Shown here in pieces: positions 19,371 to 27,063 of a stretch of 40,057 nt of DNA. The first letter of the stretch is position 1, and every line of letters starts with the position of its first letter. The notes beneath the pieces are model-generated. The model was not told the origin of the DNA. It did not search any database and was given only the letters and a program-made list of their open reading frames with translations. The translations under genes and the position numbers were made by a program. Origin of the DNA: a virus; the IMG/VR virus record IMGVR_UViG_3300015264_000036, positions 1-40,057 of that record; one strand, 5' to 3'.

Positions 19371-19681
19371 AAGTCTTATTTTGTCATCATTATCTTCCTC
19401 ATGATTCGACCTGTAGAGAGAATCCTTGGATTGAATTCGAATCATTACAGGATATAAAAATATTTGTTAAAGAAAAGAGGGGATGGCCTGATCTGCCTGA
19501 AAAAGATATCTACGTTAGAAATGAAAAATCATTGGTGCAAGTTACAATAAATGGTATTTACTATGAGTATCAAAGATATTTAATGGTTAAAGTTAAAGAG
19601 GGAAAATATGTAGTGGGTTATATTGTTTATAACGCAGATAGTAAATTTATATGGCGTAGAAGTAAGACACCAACAAAATGA
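19367..19681 (+). CDS. Unknown protein, 104 aa, GTG start
   Basis: GTG 19367 overlaps the previous stop; GGAAGAAG lies just upstream. The first residues (KVLFCHHYLPHDSTC) contain two His and two Cys that could bind metal, followed by WIEFESLQDIKIFVKEK and a beta-rich end (YYEYQRYLMVKVKEGKYVVGYIVYNAD). No family recognised. Confidence 0.75.
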   Translation: MKVLFCHHYLPHDSTCRENPWIEFESLQDIKIFVKEKRGWPDLPEKDIYVRNEKSLVQVTINGIYYEYQRYLMVKVKEGKYVVGYIVYNADSKFIWRRSKTPTK

Positions 19682-19726
19682 ATAAGAAATAATAGATAGT
19701 CCGTTAACTAACTTTTGGAGAAAACT

Positions 19727-19990
19727 ATGAGCAGTGAAAATTTGATCGCGAATATGACCTCTGCAATTGGATCTGCACCAAAATGCATTTATTGCCAGAA
19801 TGAAGCGTTTGACGTGAAGGTGTTAGATATGCCGGATCCAGTTCATGGAACCAGTATAGCTAAATTGAGTTGCAGTGCATGTGGATACATTAGTCAATTT
19901 GATCTTCGTATTTTGGGATTAAAAGGTTTAGTAAATCAAGAAGCACAAGCGCTACAAGAAAAATTAAATAAAATAAAGGAGACTTTATGA
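19727..19990 (+). CDS. Zinc-ribbon protein, 87 aa
   Basis: ATG 19727 is chosen because TTTTGGAG lies eight bases before it; a TTG at 19715 is in frame but unlikely. Four Cys form a ribbon: CIYC and CSAC about 30 residues apart, with a GYISQFDLRI strand after them and a C-terminal helix (VNQEAQALQEKLNKIKE). Likely a small zinc-binding accessory protein. It overlaps the next gene by ATGA. Confidence 0.75.
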   Translation: MSSENLIANMTSAIGSAPKCIYCQNEAFDVKVLDMPDPVHGTSIAKLSCSACGYISQFDLRILGLKGLVNQEAQALQEKLNKIKETL

Positions 19991-20277
19991 TCAGACGTTT
20001 ATTTAGTAATGATAGGATGTCTCCGTGGAGTGAACGGCTTCACTTTGGATTAATTGGCATTAATTTATCCGCGCTTTATTACGGATATTTATTAGATCCG
20101 GAAGGAAATTCTCCGTATTCCTGGAAAATAGCTGCAGGACTAATTTGTCTTTCAATTTTTATGTTAATGATATCCGCATGTAAAGAAATATCGAGAAACA
20201 GAACATCTGAAGATTATGAGCGACTTTATTTAGTTGATGAAAACAACTATCAACGTTCCTTAACAATGCATCTTTAA
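19987..20277 (+). CDS. Two-TM membrane protein, 96 aa
   Basis: Two hydrophobic segments, about residues 19-36 (LHFGLIGINLSALYYGYLL) and 47-66 (IAAGLICLSIFMLMISAC), with a basic N-terminus (MIRRLFSNDR) and an acidic, Tyr-rich tail. This hairpin topology is holin-like but also common in other phage membrane proteins. ATGA start overlap. Function unknown. Confidence 0.75.
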   Translation: MIRRLFSNDRMSPWSERLHFGLIGINLSALYYGYLLDPEGNSPYSWKIAAGLICLSIFMLMISACKEISRNRTSEDYERLYLVDENNYQRSLTMHL

Positions 20278-20292
20278 AGGAGAAAATTTAAA

Positions 20293-20577
20293 ATGATCAG
20301 TTTCCTTCCCAGAGCCCCCAGAAACTTTAGATTCTTTAACCAAGATTTTGCACGTTACTTTTCGGGAGCTTCTACAACTTCTATTACATTATCTTTGGTA
20401 AGTGGAGATGACATTAGCGCTCTTCTAAAAAATGTTGGTCTGGGATTTGGAATGTCTGTAATTCTGAGATGTCTTGAATGTATTATAAGAAGTCTTCTCA
20501 ATCCTTCTTTTCATGATCATGAGACACCCGAAGAATCCCATAGAATTTTATCCACACCTTCTCCCTCCCCAAATTGA
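20293..20577 (+). CDS. Small membrane-associated protein, 94 aa
   Basis: AAAGGAG precedes the ATG. The N-terminus is basic and aromatic (RAPRNFRFFNQDFARYF); a weakly hydrophobic central region (STTSITLSLVSGDD and VGLGFGMSVILRCLECIIRSLL) may contact the membrane; the C-terminus is polar and Ser/Pro-rich. Last gene before the terminator, so it closes the early right operon. Function unknown. Confidence 0.72.
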   Translation: MISFLPRAPRNFRFFNQDFARYFSGASTTSITLSLVSGDDISALLKNVGLGFGMSVILRCLECIIRSLLNPSFHDHETPEESHRILSTPSPSPN

Positions 20578-20598
20578 GTTCATTACTTTTTGTATTTC

Positions 20599-20628
20599 AA
20601 AAAAGTCTCCTTAGGGAGCTTTTTTTTT
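20599..20628 (+). terminator. Rho-independent terminator ending the early right operon
   Basis: A-run, then CTCC-TTAG-GGAG with one mismatch and continued A:T pairing outward, followed by nine T (20620-20628). It lies 20 bases after the last early gene and before the late promoter. This is the clearest terminator in the window. Confidence 0.85.
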
Positions 20629-20638
20629 GTACAATTTT

Positions 20639-20647
20639 TGATATGAT
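20639..20647 (+). promoter_or_regulatory. Extended -10 promoter of the late region
   Basis: TGA-TATGAT fits the extended -10 form (TGn then a -10 box, here 5 of 6 consensus bases) and no good -35 box exists 17 bases upstream (CTTTTT). It follows the terminator by about 10 bases, so it is placed to start late transcription near 20654. A weak -35 may mean it needs a phage activator. Confidence 0.55.
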
Positions 20648-20653
20648 ACCTGC

Positions 20654-20764
20654 GCCAAGTTTAGAATCCTTGAGAGGGGCTTAACTTAGGCGGCCGATGC
20701 TTCGGAGGAGGTTCTCCTTTTCCTACCTCTGAAGCTTAGGTTTTCCTTCCATATTGCGTAATAG
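20654..20764 (+). ncRNA. Structured late leader RNA with embedded mini-ORF
   Basis: About 110 bases without a normal gene. It contains a strong hairpin: GCTTCGGAGG (20699-20708) pairs with CCTCTGAAGC (20726-20735), extended inward past an A:A mismatch, with a pyrimidine loop. A second stem, AAGTT (20657-20661 area) with AACTT (20683-20687 area), may precede it. The GGAGGAGG Shine-Dalgarno-like run is buried in the stem. Together with the mini-ORF inside it this looks like a regulatory leader, but no known riboswitch class is recognised. Confidence 0.55.
20697..20732 (+). CDS. Possible 11-residue leader peptide
   Basis: ATG CTT CGG AGG AGG ... TGA encodes MLRRRFSFSYL, with three consecutive Arg codons (CGG AGG AGG) that are rare in many low-GC bacteria, placed inside the hairpin at 20699-20735. 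AGG lies six bases before the ATG. Ribosome stalling here would open the hairpin, as in attenuation systems. It is short enough to occur by chance, so this is tentative. Confidence 0.3.
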   Translation: MLRRRFSFSYL

Positions 20765-21022
20765 TTGAACAAGTTGTATTCTCTCCAAAACCTTTTAACA
20801 CATTTTCTTTCAAAATCTAGTTACATGGACCCAGAAATGGAAGAGCCACCAGAAAAGATTGATGAAATAGTGCTTCCGAAACCATTTCTAAAGAAATTAG
20901 GCTTCGGATTGATAATCGGAATGTTATGTGTTGATTCTTTAGCGCTTATATTTCCTGATTTAAAGAATCTATCCCCTGCACTAGAACGTGCGACAATCAT
21001 CCTTCACCAGTTAATGAAATGA
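20765..21022 (+). CDS. Small single-TM protein, start uncertain
   Basis: The frame is open from TTG 20765 (85 residues) and has an in-frame ATG at 20825 (65 residues, starting MDPEMEEPPEK). Neither has a good ribosome site. The stop overlaps the next ATG (ATGA), which supports the frame. The product has an acidic Pro-rich N-terminus, a membrane segment (LGFGLIIGMLCVDSLALIF) and a helical end. Its family is not recognised. Confidence 0.65.
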   Translation: MNKLYSLQNLLTHFLSKSSYMDPEMEEPPEKIDEIVLPKPFLKKLGFGLIIGMLCVDSLALIFPDLKNLSPALERATIILHQLMK

Positions 21023-21402
21023 CAACTCACTATAATGTATCCCCTACTGTAATAAGAACAGGATTCTTAACCTTGGCTTCTGGAGAACTTCAGTCAGATA
21101 TTTTCGATTGCGGAAACCTAAATCCAATTGCATTGATATTTCCGAGCAATACAGATGCTCAAAACATAGGTTTTCTTGATGCAACAATCCCGGTTACTGG
21201 GATGGTGGATAGTTATTTGAGTGAGCTTGATGATGCGACGGGGACGCCTGTTTCCTTTGCGGCTAAATCAAACCAAAAGATCTCTCTCGATCCCAGCATT
21301 ATGCTAAGCGTTAATCGATTTTGTTTATATACCGGAACAGCCCAAACAACCAATGTGATAGTGACGGTTGTTATGGCGCCGCTGTTACAAGGTAATAATT
21401 AA
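21019..21402 (+). CDS. Virion-associated protein, probably structural
   Basis: 127 residues of beta-strand-rich, Ser/Thr/Gly-rich sequence with a LASGELQSDIFDCGNLNPIALIFPSN start and VIVTVVMAPLL at the end. The composition matches small phage decoration or fibre-associated proteins. It lies in the fibre cluster and is coupled on both sides (ATGA, TAATG). Function inferred from context. Confidence 0.7.
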   Translation: MTTHYNVSPTVIRTGFLTLASGELQSDIFDCGNLNPIALIFPSNTDAQNIGFLDATIPVTGMVDSYLSELDDATGTPVSFAAKSNQKISLDPSIMLSVNRFCLYTGTAQTTNVIVTVVMAPLLQGNN

Positions 21403-21629
21403 TGAAACGTTTTCTTCTTAGCCGAAAATCATATGTGTGGCCACCACCCCCACCGCCTCCCTACGACAAACATGACTATTGGGTAACTAATACGGGGGCG
21501 CAATTGGTGACAAATAATGGAGATAGGCTCGTGTTTAGAACACATGTGCCCGATTTAACCTCTTATTTTACAGATAGCGGTAACAATACAATGGTAGATA
21601 ACGACGGAAATAACTTAATTTTTTCATGA
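21402..21629 (+). CDS. Proline-tract fibre-associated protein, 75 aa
   Basis: A basic start is followed by a run of seven prolines (residues 14-20) and two short similar repeats, NTGAQLVTNNGDRLVF and NTMVDNDGNNLIF. Polyproline followed by beta-turn repeats suits a linker or tail-fibre cap. The ATG overlaps the previous TAA. It ends just before the repeat-fibre gene. Confidence 0.7.
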   Translation: MKRFLLSRKSYVWPPPPPPPYDKHDYWVTNTGAQLVTNNGDRLVFRTHVPDLTSYFTDSGNNTMVDNDGNNLIFS

Positions 21630-21636
21630 GGAAAAA

Positions 21637-22626
21637 ATGGCTAATAAACGCATAAATCAAGAAACAGTTGCTCCAAGCATTACAAATACTATGTGCTTCG
21701 TTGGAGAAGATCCCAATGTTAACACTAATGCGACTTATAAGTTTCCGATTACTCAGATAGTGGATGGAACAACAATAGTCGCAACTGCGGGTAAATATGG
21801 TGTTGGTACGAGCGCAATTGTTGATGCTACTACTATGCAAGTAAATTCTAATGTAGCTTCTGTTAAGGTATCTGGAATACTAGATGGAACGACTTTGGGA
21901 GCGACATCTAATGTGGCACATGTAAATACATCTGCTATTTTGGATGGAACAACTTTATCGGCCACGGCAAACTTGGCCCATGTTGTTACGAGTGGAATTG
22001 TAGACGGCACTACATTAGGTGTAACCGGAAATGCTGCGCACGTAATAACATCCGGAATATTGGATGGTTCAACTTTAAATGTCACAGGAAATTTGGCTCA
22101 TGCGGTTCCTTCGGCATTTGTTGATAATAGATCTGTGAAGGCAACTTCGGGATTACTAGGAGCACGATTTAGTGGTGCAAGCATGAATCATGTTGGCTCA
22201 ACTACGTATGCTGTGACGGGTACCACTACTTCAATTCTTCCGTATGATCAGCCTTTGTATGACACTGACAGTTATTGTGATATCTCTAACAGTAGATTTA
22301 TCGTTCCGTGGACCGGATACTATGGTTTAACCGTAGCATTTGTCGTTAACTATACTACTAATACAGATACTTCGATTCCATTGTGTGTAACTACACTAAA
22401 TGGTGCTGATCTTTATACCGTATTTGTAGCTTTTAACTACAATACATCTGCTCAAACAACTCGTTCGGCTCCTGTTTGTAACTATATTGAAGGAAATTAC
22501 ACAGCCGGAGATCTTCTGGCAGTAAAATTCTATAATCCTTCTAATACAACATTATTCGTAAAGCTAAATGTAGCCGACGTTGGAGTAAACCCTGCGTTCT
22601 TTCAAATCCGCTATCTGGGAACCTAA
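21637..22626 (+). CDS. Repeat-containing fibre protein with C1q-like C-terminal domain
   Basis: 329 residues. Residues 41-180 consist of seven 20-residue repeats with consensus I(L/V)DGTTL..T.N.AHV.TS(A/G), each probably a beta-hairpin of a fibrous shaft. Residues 215-329 form a beta-sandwich resembling a C1q-like head: SYCDISNSRFIVPWTGYYGLTVAF, then strands ending FFQIRYLG. Likely a trimeric receptor-binding or appendage fibre. AGGAAAAAA precedes the ATG. It belongs to a fibre cluster placed before the terminase. Confidence 0.83.
   Translation: MANKRINQETVAPSITNTMCFVGEDPNVNTNATYKFPITQIVDGTTIVATAGKYGVGTSAIVDATTMQVNSNVASVKVSGILDGTTLGATSNVAHVNTSAILDGTTLSATANLAHVVTSGIVDGTTLGVTGNAAHVITSGILDGSTLNVTGNLAHAVPSAFVDNRSVKATSGLLGARFSGASMNHVGSTTYAVTGTTTSILPYDQPLYDTDSYCDISNSRFIVPWTGYYGLTVAFVVNYTTNTDTSIPLCVTTLNGADLYTVFVAFNYNTSAQTTRSAPVCNYIEGNYTAGDLLAVKFYNPSNTTLFVKLNVADVGVNPAFFQIRYLGT
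21757..22176 (+). repeat. Seven tandem 60-bp (20-residue) coding repeats
   Basis: Residues 41-180 of the fibre protein are exactly seven 20-residue units; units 3-6 are closest (ILDGTTLGATSNVAHVNTSA type) and the first and last are diverged. The protein repeats are clear, the DNA repeats are imperfect. The number of units probably sets shaft length and could change by recombination. Confidence 0.9.
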
Positions 22627-23325
22627 ATGGCAAACTTACAAATACATAATTTACCGTTGGCTACCAGTCTATTTTCAGATACAGAAACAGCTATTGAAAG
22701 TAATGGAACCTCGACGGCTTATGAAACACAAAGAGCCCCATCATCTTTGTTTATTGATAACACTACGATTACTCAAAACGGTAGTTTTCAATATCAGGTG
22801 GCAACAGGCGCTCTTATCGATGGTACTACGCTAGCATCCACTTCTAATGTGGCTCACGTGAATACGAGCGCAATTGTTGATGGTACTACATTAGGCGTTA
22901 CTTCTAACGTAGCACATGTAATTCCTTCCGCCATCGGAGCAACATATCTTAATCCAACTATTACATGGACAACGGAGTTAGCAGTAGGACAAACCATCAC
23001 TTATAACTTTAGTCGTTCTACTGCATTTAGAGTTTTTGACATGGCCCAAATAAGCATCTTCTTGGGAATAACCGTTACCGGAACACCAAGCAACATTATT
23101 GAGTTTTCTGCCACAATACCCAGTATTTTCCCAAATAATTTCGTAGTTGGTGATATCAATGGCGTATTAGAGACATATACACAAGCTCCTGGTATAACGC
23201 TTCCATTTCTTAATGCAATAACAACTATCAACGGAACAAATAAAATTGCGTTTCAAACCAACCAACAGCTTGTAGGATCATATCAGTATACAATTCAGGC
23301 CTCTCTTACAGCCTATATTAGGTAA
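22627..23325 (+). CDS. Second fibre protein with the same 20-residue repeats
   Basis: 232 residues. It starts one base after the previous stop. Residues 63-102 are two full copies of the repeat found in its neighbour (LIDGTTLASTSNVAHVNTSA, IVDGTTLGVTSNVAHVIPSA), with a diverged copy before. Residues 110-232 form a different beta-rich C-terminal domain (ITWTTELAVGQTITYNFSRST ... YQYTIQASLTAYIR). The shared shaft and distinct heads suggest two related fibres with different targets or a mix-and-match recombination site. Confidence 0.82.
   Translation: MANLQIHNLPLATSLFSDTETAIESNGTSTAYETQRAPSSLFIDNTTITQNGSFQYQVATGALIDGTTLASTSNVAHVNTSAIVDGTTLGVTSNVAHVIPSAIGATYLNPTITWTTELAVGQTITYNFSRSTAFRVFDMAQISIFLGITVTGTPSNIIEFSATIPSIFPNNFVVGDINGVLETYTQAPGITLPFLNAITTINGTNKIAFQTNQQLVGSYQYTIQASLTAYIR
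22813..22932 (+). repeat. Two coding repeats matching those of the neighbouring fibre
   Basis: Two 20-residue units, nearly identical to units 3 and 5 of the repeat in the upstream fibre gene (AHVNTSA, GTTLGVT). High similarity across two genes suggests recent gene conversion or duplication of shaft units. Confidence 0.8.
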
Positions 23326-23350
23326 TAAAGAGTTCTAATAAATCGATCAT

Positions 23351-23839
23351 ATGACTCCAATCAAGATAAGAAAAACTAAATTCAACAAAAGTGTTGTAAA
23401 GGATGTCTGTAGATTAACCGCAACCACCACGCATAGTTTAAAGAGAATTTGCAAAATACTTAAGGAAAAGTACGGAAAGTTTCCTTCTCTTCCAACCATA
23501 AGAAGATGGTTAACGGATGCGGACAAAAAAGATTTTCTATTGGCTTACATGATGGCTAAACAAGATCAAGCGGATCTGATGGTAGATGAAATGCTTGATA
23601 TTGCAGATGACGTTGAACCCAGAAAAGAGTTTGTTAATAAAGCCCGTCTTAGAATTGATACGCGAAAGTTTATTGCAGCTAAATTAAAACCAAAAGTTTA
23701 CGCGGATAGAGTTTTCAATGGTGTAATGGATAAAGAAGGATCCCCTTGTGATATTCAACCACGTTTAGATTATACGAAGTTAAATGCGGAAGAGTTAGGC
23801 ATTTTAAAGAAGATCATAAAAAAATGTGAAGTTACATGA
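23351..23839 (+). CDS. terS: Terminase small subunit
   Basis: 162 residues: an N-terminal helix-turn-helix (SLKRICKILKEKYGKFPSLPTIRRWL), then the family helix ADKKDFLLAYMMAKQDQADLMVDEMLDIADD and the conserved NKARLRIDTRKFIAAKLKPKVYADR block. This is the proteobacterial phage small-terminase pattern; it binds pac or cos DNA and regulates the large subunit. It overlaps terL by ATGA. Confidence 0.92.
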   Translation: MTPIKIRKTKFNKSVVKDVCRLTATTTHSLKRICKILKEKYGKFPSLPTIRRWLTDADKKDFLLAYMMAKQDQADLMVDEMLDIADDVEPRKEFVNKARLRIDTRKFIAAKLKPKVYADRVFNGVMDKEGSPCDIQPRLDYTKLNAEELGILKKIIKKCEVT

Positions 23840-25254
23840 GAGATATTTCAATTGAAGAAATTGATGCAGAATTAGCTCGACGTTCGTTGCGAGTATTTAT
23901 AAAAGAAGCGTTTGAAGTAATAGAGCCGGAGACTTCTTACTCACACAATTGGCATATTGATGCGATAGCAGATCATCTCGAAGCTGTTAGCCGCGGTGAA
24001 ATAAAGAAACTCATTATTAATGTTCCGCCAGGCCACATGAAATCACTTTGTGTTTGCGTGTTCTGGCCTTCGTGGGAATGGTTACACAATCCCCATTTAC
24101 GATGGATATTCGCCAGTTATGGATCGCACCTCTCTATACGAGATAGTGTGAAAATGCGAAGTCTGATTATGAGTGAGTGGTATCAAAAACATTTTAGGCA
24201 TATTTATCAGATAAAGAAATCTACTGAAAAACTAATTAGTAATGATAAAGGTGGATTTCGTGTCGCTTCTTCCGTCGGTGGTGTCGGAACCGGAGAGCGC
24301 GTGCATAGAGTAGTGAATGATGATTTGGTGAGAGCCAACGACTCTCATTCATCGCTCATGAAAGAACAAGCGATTAAACACATGCAAGCGATGAGTACGC
24401 GTGCAGTAGACTCTACAAATTTCGCACAAGTACTTATCATGCAGCGCTTGACGGAAGATGACCCAACAGGTTGGGCGAAGTCAAAGTGGAAAGCCTGTGA
24501 AGAACTTATTATTCCAGGTGAATTTGATCCTAAGCGAAAATTTTGTACCACGATTGGATGGGAAGATCCGAGAAAAACCGAAGGAGAATTACTCTGGTCT
24601 GAGAAATTCTCCGATTCGGTCATGAATGAGCTAAAAGAAGAGTTGGGGGAATACGGTTATGCCTCACAGATTCAGCAGTTACCTGCGCCTCCTGAAGGCG
24701 GCATTATAAAAAATAACTGGTGGAAGTTTTATACGGAAAAACCAAGGTTTAAATTTATTTTGCAAAGTTGGGATACAGCTTTCAAAGATGGTGCAGAAAA
24801 TGATTTTAGTGTGTGTACAACATGGGGAATAAGTGAAGAAGGTTATTTTCTTATTGATAGATACAAGGATAAACCTCAGTTTCCCGAATTAGTCCGAATG
24901 GTTAAGATGCAAGCAAACGCACATTCTCCCAATCAAATCGTCATAGAAGACAAGGCGAGTGGACAAAGTTTGCTTCAGTCCCTTAAAAAAGAAACATTGT
25001 TGCCTATTAAAGCAGTAAAGGTGGATAGGGATAAAATAGCAAGATGCTATGCGGTTTCACCCAAAATTCAGGCAGGATTTGTTTTCTTACCAGAGAATTC
25101 TGAATGGACAGCTGATTATCTTTACAATATGGGTGTCTTTCCTAACGGGGCACACGATGATGATGTAGATAGTACAACCCAAGCATTAAGCGAATTGATA
25201 TTGTACAAAAAAAGACCTATTCAACAATTCAGTGGTTCTATTATGGGGAGATAA
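23836..25254 (+). CDS. terL: Terminase large subunit
   Basis: 472 residues. The ATPase half has a Walker A-like PPGHMKS (64-70), an adenine-binding/arginine region around FASYGSHLSIRDS and a Walker B-type VVNDD (159-163). The nuclease half (RNase H-like) has SWDTAFKDG with Asp313, VIEDKASG with Glu371 and HDDDVDS (440-446). It packages DNA into the prohead using ATP and cuts concatemers. Length and motif order are normal for the family. The type (headful or cos) cannot be decided from these motifs. Confidence 0.96.
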   Translation: MRDISIEEIDAELARRSLRVFIKEAFEVIEPETSYSHNWHIDAIADHLEAVSRGEIKKLIINVPPGHMKSLCVCVFWPSWEWLHNPHLRWIFASYGSHLSIRDSVKMRSLIMSEWYQKHFRHIYQIKKSTEKLISNDKGGFRVASSVGGVGTGERVHRVVNDDLVRANDSHSSLMKEQAIKHMQAMSTRAVDSTNFAQVLIMQRLTEDDPTGWAKSKWKACEELIIPGEFDPKRKFCTTIGWEDPRKTEGELLWSEKFSDSVMNELKEELGEYGYASQIQQLPAPPEGGIIKNNWWKFYTEKPRFKFILQSWDTAFKDGAENDFSVCTTWGISEEGYFLIDRYKDKPQFPELVRMVKMQANAHSPNQIVIEDKASGQSLLQSLKKETLLPIKAVKVDRDKIARCYAVSPKIQAGFVFLPENSEWTADYLYNMGVFPNGAHDDDVDSTTQALSELILYKKRPIQQFSGSIMGR

Positions 25255-25257
25255 GAA

Positions 25258-25464
25258 ATGGCTAGACTTACTGCAGCGGCTAAAAAAAAGATACCTACTT
25301 CAAAGTTTGGGCTTCCTAAACAAAGGAAATATCCGCTTCCTGATAAGAAGCGTGCGATTAATGCAAAAGCGCGTGCAACTCAAATGGTTAAAAAAGGGAA
25401 ATTGAGCGCATCTTCCGCTTCTAAAATTAAAGCAAAAGCTAATCGTGTATTGGGGAAAAAATAA
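25258..25464 (+). CDS. Small basic head-associated protein, 68 aa
   Basis: Very rich in Lys, Arg and Ala with the family pattern PTSKFGLP...YPLPDKKRAINAKARATQMVKKGKLS...KIKAKANRVLGKK, known to me from small proteins encoded beside portal and terminase genes in many phages. It probably binds DNA or RNA, or helps packaging or head assembly. It starts three bases after the terL stop and its stop overlaps the next ATG (TAATG). Confidence 0.8.
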   Translation: MARLTAAAKKKIPTSKFGLPKQRKYPLPDKKRAINAKARATQMVKKGKLSASSASKIKAKANRVLGKK

Positions 25465-25577
25465 TGAAACAAAAAACTGCTAAAAAAGTTGTAAAAATGC
25501 CATCACCTAATTCGTATAAATCAAACACAGCTAATAATAAATCACCGATGAACTCCTTATTACGAAAAAAGAAATGA
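25464..25577 (+). CDS. Tiny basic protein, 37 aa
   Basis: ATG 25464 overlaps the previous TAA and its TGA overlaps the portal ATG (ATGA at 25574-25577). The product is Lys/Asn/Ser-rich (MKQKTAKKVVKMPSPNSYKS, then a basic end). The double coupling supports it strongly. Similar basic peptides occur between terminase and portal genes in other phages. Function unknown. Confidence 0.72.
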   Translation: MKQKTAKKVVKMPSPNSYKSNTANNKSPMNSLLRKKK

Positions 25578-27061
25578 ATATTGCTCATTACATAAACAGG
25601 TTTCAGTTACAACCTTCTCAAGATCTGGAAGAACGTTCTATTCGCATTGGTATTTATAAAGACTTTTTAAGTGGCGATATTTATGATTTCCTTTCACCTT
25701 TCGATTGTGAGTATCAAGAAAAATTGGGAAGACAAACTTATATTCCACTGAGAAATAGAAAACCATCTGTTATTTATCCTATCCCTAAAATAATTGTTAA
25801 TGATTCAGTTTCCATGCTTTTTGGAGAATCCCACTTTCCAGAAGTGAGGTGTAAGTTAGACAATAAAGACAAAGCCATTGAAATAGAAAATTATGTTAAC
25901 TCTTTAGCAAAACATATTTATTTGAAAGATAAAATGCTGCTTGCTGCAAAAACAGGTTCTGTATCAAGTGTAGGTATTATCGTTAAGATATTAGAAGGAC
26001 AATTTTACTTAGAAATTGTTGATCCACAATTTGCATGTCCCGTCTGGGACAAAAATAATCCACATAAGTTAGTGGGAATAAAAGAAGTCTATAAAGTGAA
26101 GGGAAATGAACTGGCAAGAAATGGGTATTCTATTGAAAATATGGGAGCGGATTACTGGTGGGGAAGAGAGATAACAGATATGGAAGAAGTTATCTATAAT
26201 CCCTGGACGCTTACTCAAAATAATGATGTACAGTTTAAACCCATTAGAGATGAATCTCGAACTTCTCAACACGGCCTGGGATGTGTTCCAGCGGTTTGGA
26301 TAAAGAATATTGATAGTATGGATGAGTATGATGGCGAATGTACTTTTTCTCCTATCTTAGATATGTCTGTCGAGATTAACTATCAATTAAGTCAGCTAGG
26401 AAGATTATTACGATACAATTCTGATCCTACCATAGTAGTTAAGAACCCTGCGGCTCTAGAAGGAAACCAAATCATTAAAGGTTCCGGTATTTTAGAAGTA
26501 GATGAAGACGGTGATGCGAAGTTACTTGAAATGTCCGGTGCATCTACGAAGGCCGTGATAGATTACGTTAAAGTACTAAGAGAATATGCGTTGGAAGGTG
26601 TAAGGGGAAATCGATCTTCCCCCGATAAAGTTAACTTTGCCCAATCGGGTAAAGCACTTCAAATGTTGAATTATCCCTTAGTGTCTTTAGTAGATGAAAT
26701 GAGAATGACGTATGGTAAAGGGCTTATTCAGATATTTAATATTATTATTAAATGTATAAAATCAGGGAAATACCAATTACAGAATGTTGAGAATATGCCG
26801 GACTTTTCTGATATCAATGAAGTGGATTTAGTACTTGATTGGCCGGATTGGTATCCATTGACTGATCAAGATAAGTTAGCAAAAGCACAGACATTAAAAA
26901 CATTTGTGGATTCTCAAAATCTGAGCCATGAGTCGGCCCTCACATCGATTTCTGAAATATATCATGTGACAGATGTTCAAAAAGAAATGCAGACTATTGC
27001 AAATGAACAAGAAGTGTTGTATAAAAATGGAGCAAAAATTACGGAAACCATAACCGGATAA
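25574..27061 (+). CDS. Portal protein
   Basis: 495 residues. The start IAHYINRFQLQPSQDLEERSIRIGIYKDFLSGD, the central strand-rich clip region and the later RGNRSSPDKVNFAQSGKALQML helix are typical of SPP1-family-like phage portals, which form the dodecameric DNA channel at one capsid vertex. Position after terL and before the scaffold confirms it. The C-terminal 60 residues (DQDKLAKAQTLKTFVDSQ) are helical, as in other portals. Confidence 0.9.
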   Translation: MNIAHYINRFQLQPSQDLEERSIRIGIYKDFLSGDIYDFLSPFDCEYQEKLGRQTYIPLRNRKPSVIYPIPKIIVNDSVSMLFGESHFPEVRCKLDNKDKAIEIENYVNSLAKHIYLKDKMLLAAKTGSVSSVGIIVKILEGQFYLEIVDPQFACPVWDKNNPHKLVGIKEVYKVKGNELARNGYSIENMGADYWWGREITDMEEVIYNPWTLTQNNDVQFKPIRDESRTSQHGLGCVPAVWIKNIDSMDEYDGECTFSPILDMSVEINYQLSQLGRLLRYNSDPTIVVKNPAALEGNQIIKGSGILEVDEDGDAKLLEMSGASTKAVIDYVKVLREYALEGVRGNRSSPDKVNFAQSGKALQMLNYPLVSLVDEMRMTYGKGLIQIFNIIIKCIKSGKYQLQNVENMPDFSDINEVDLVLDWPDWYPLTDQDKLAKAQTLKTFVDSQNLSHESALTSISEIYHVTDVQKEMQTIANEQEVLYKNGAKITETITG

Positions 27062-27063
27062 AT

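Noticed and set aside
21753-22085. Minus-strand open frame of 110 codons
   Set aside because: It mirrors the 20-residue repeat array of the fibre gene; repetitive antisense frames arise automatically.
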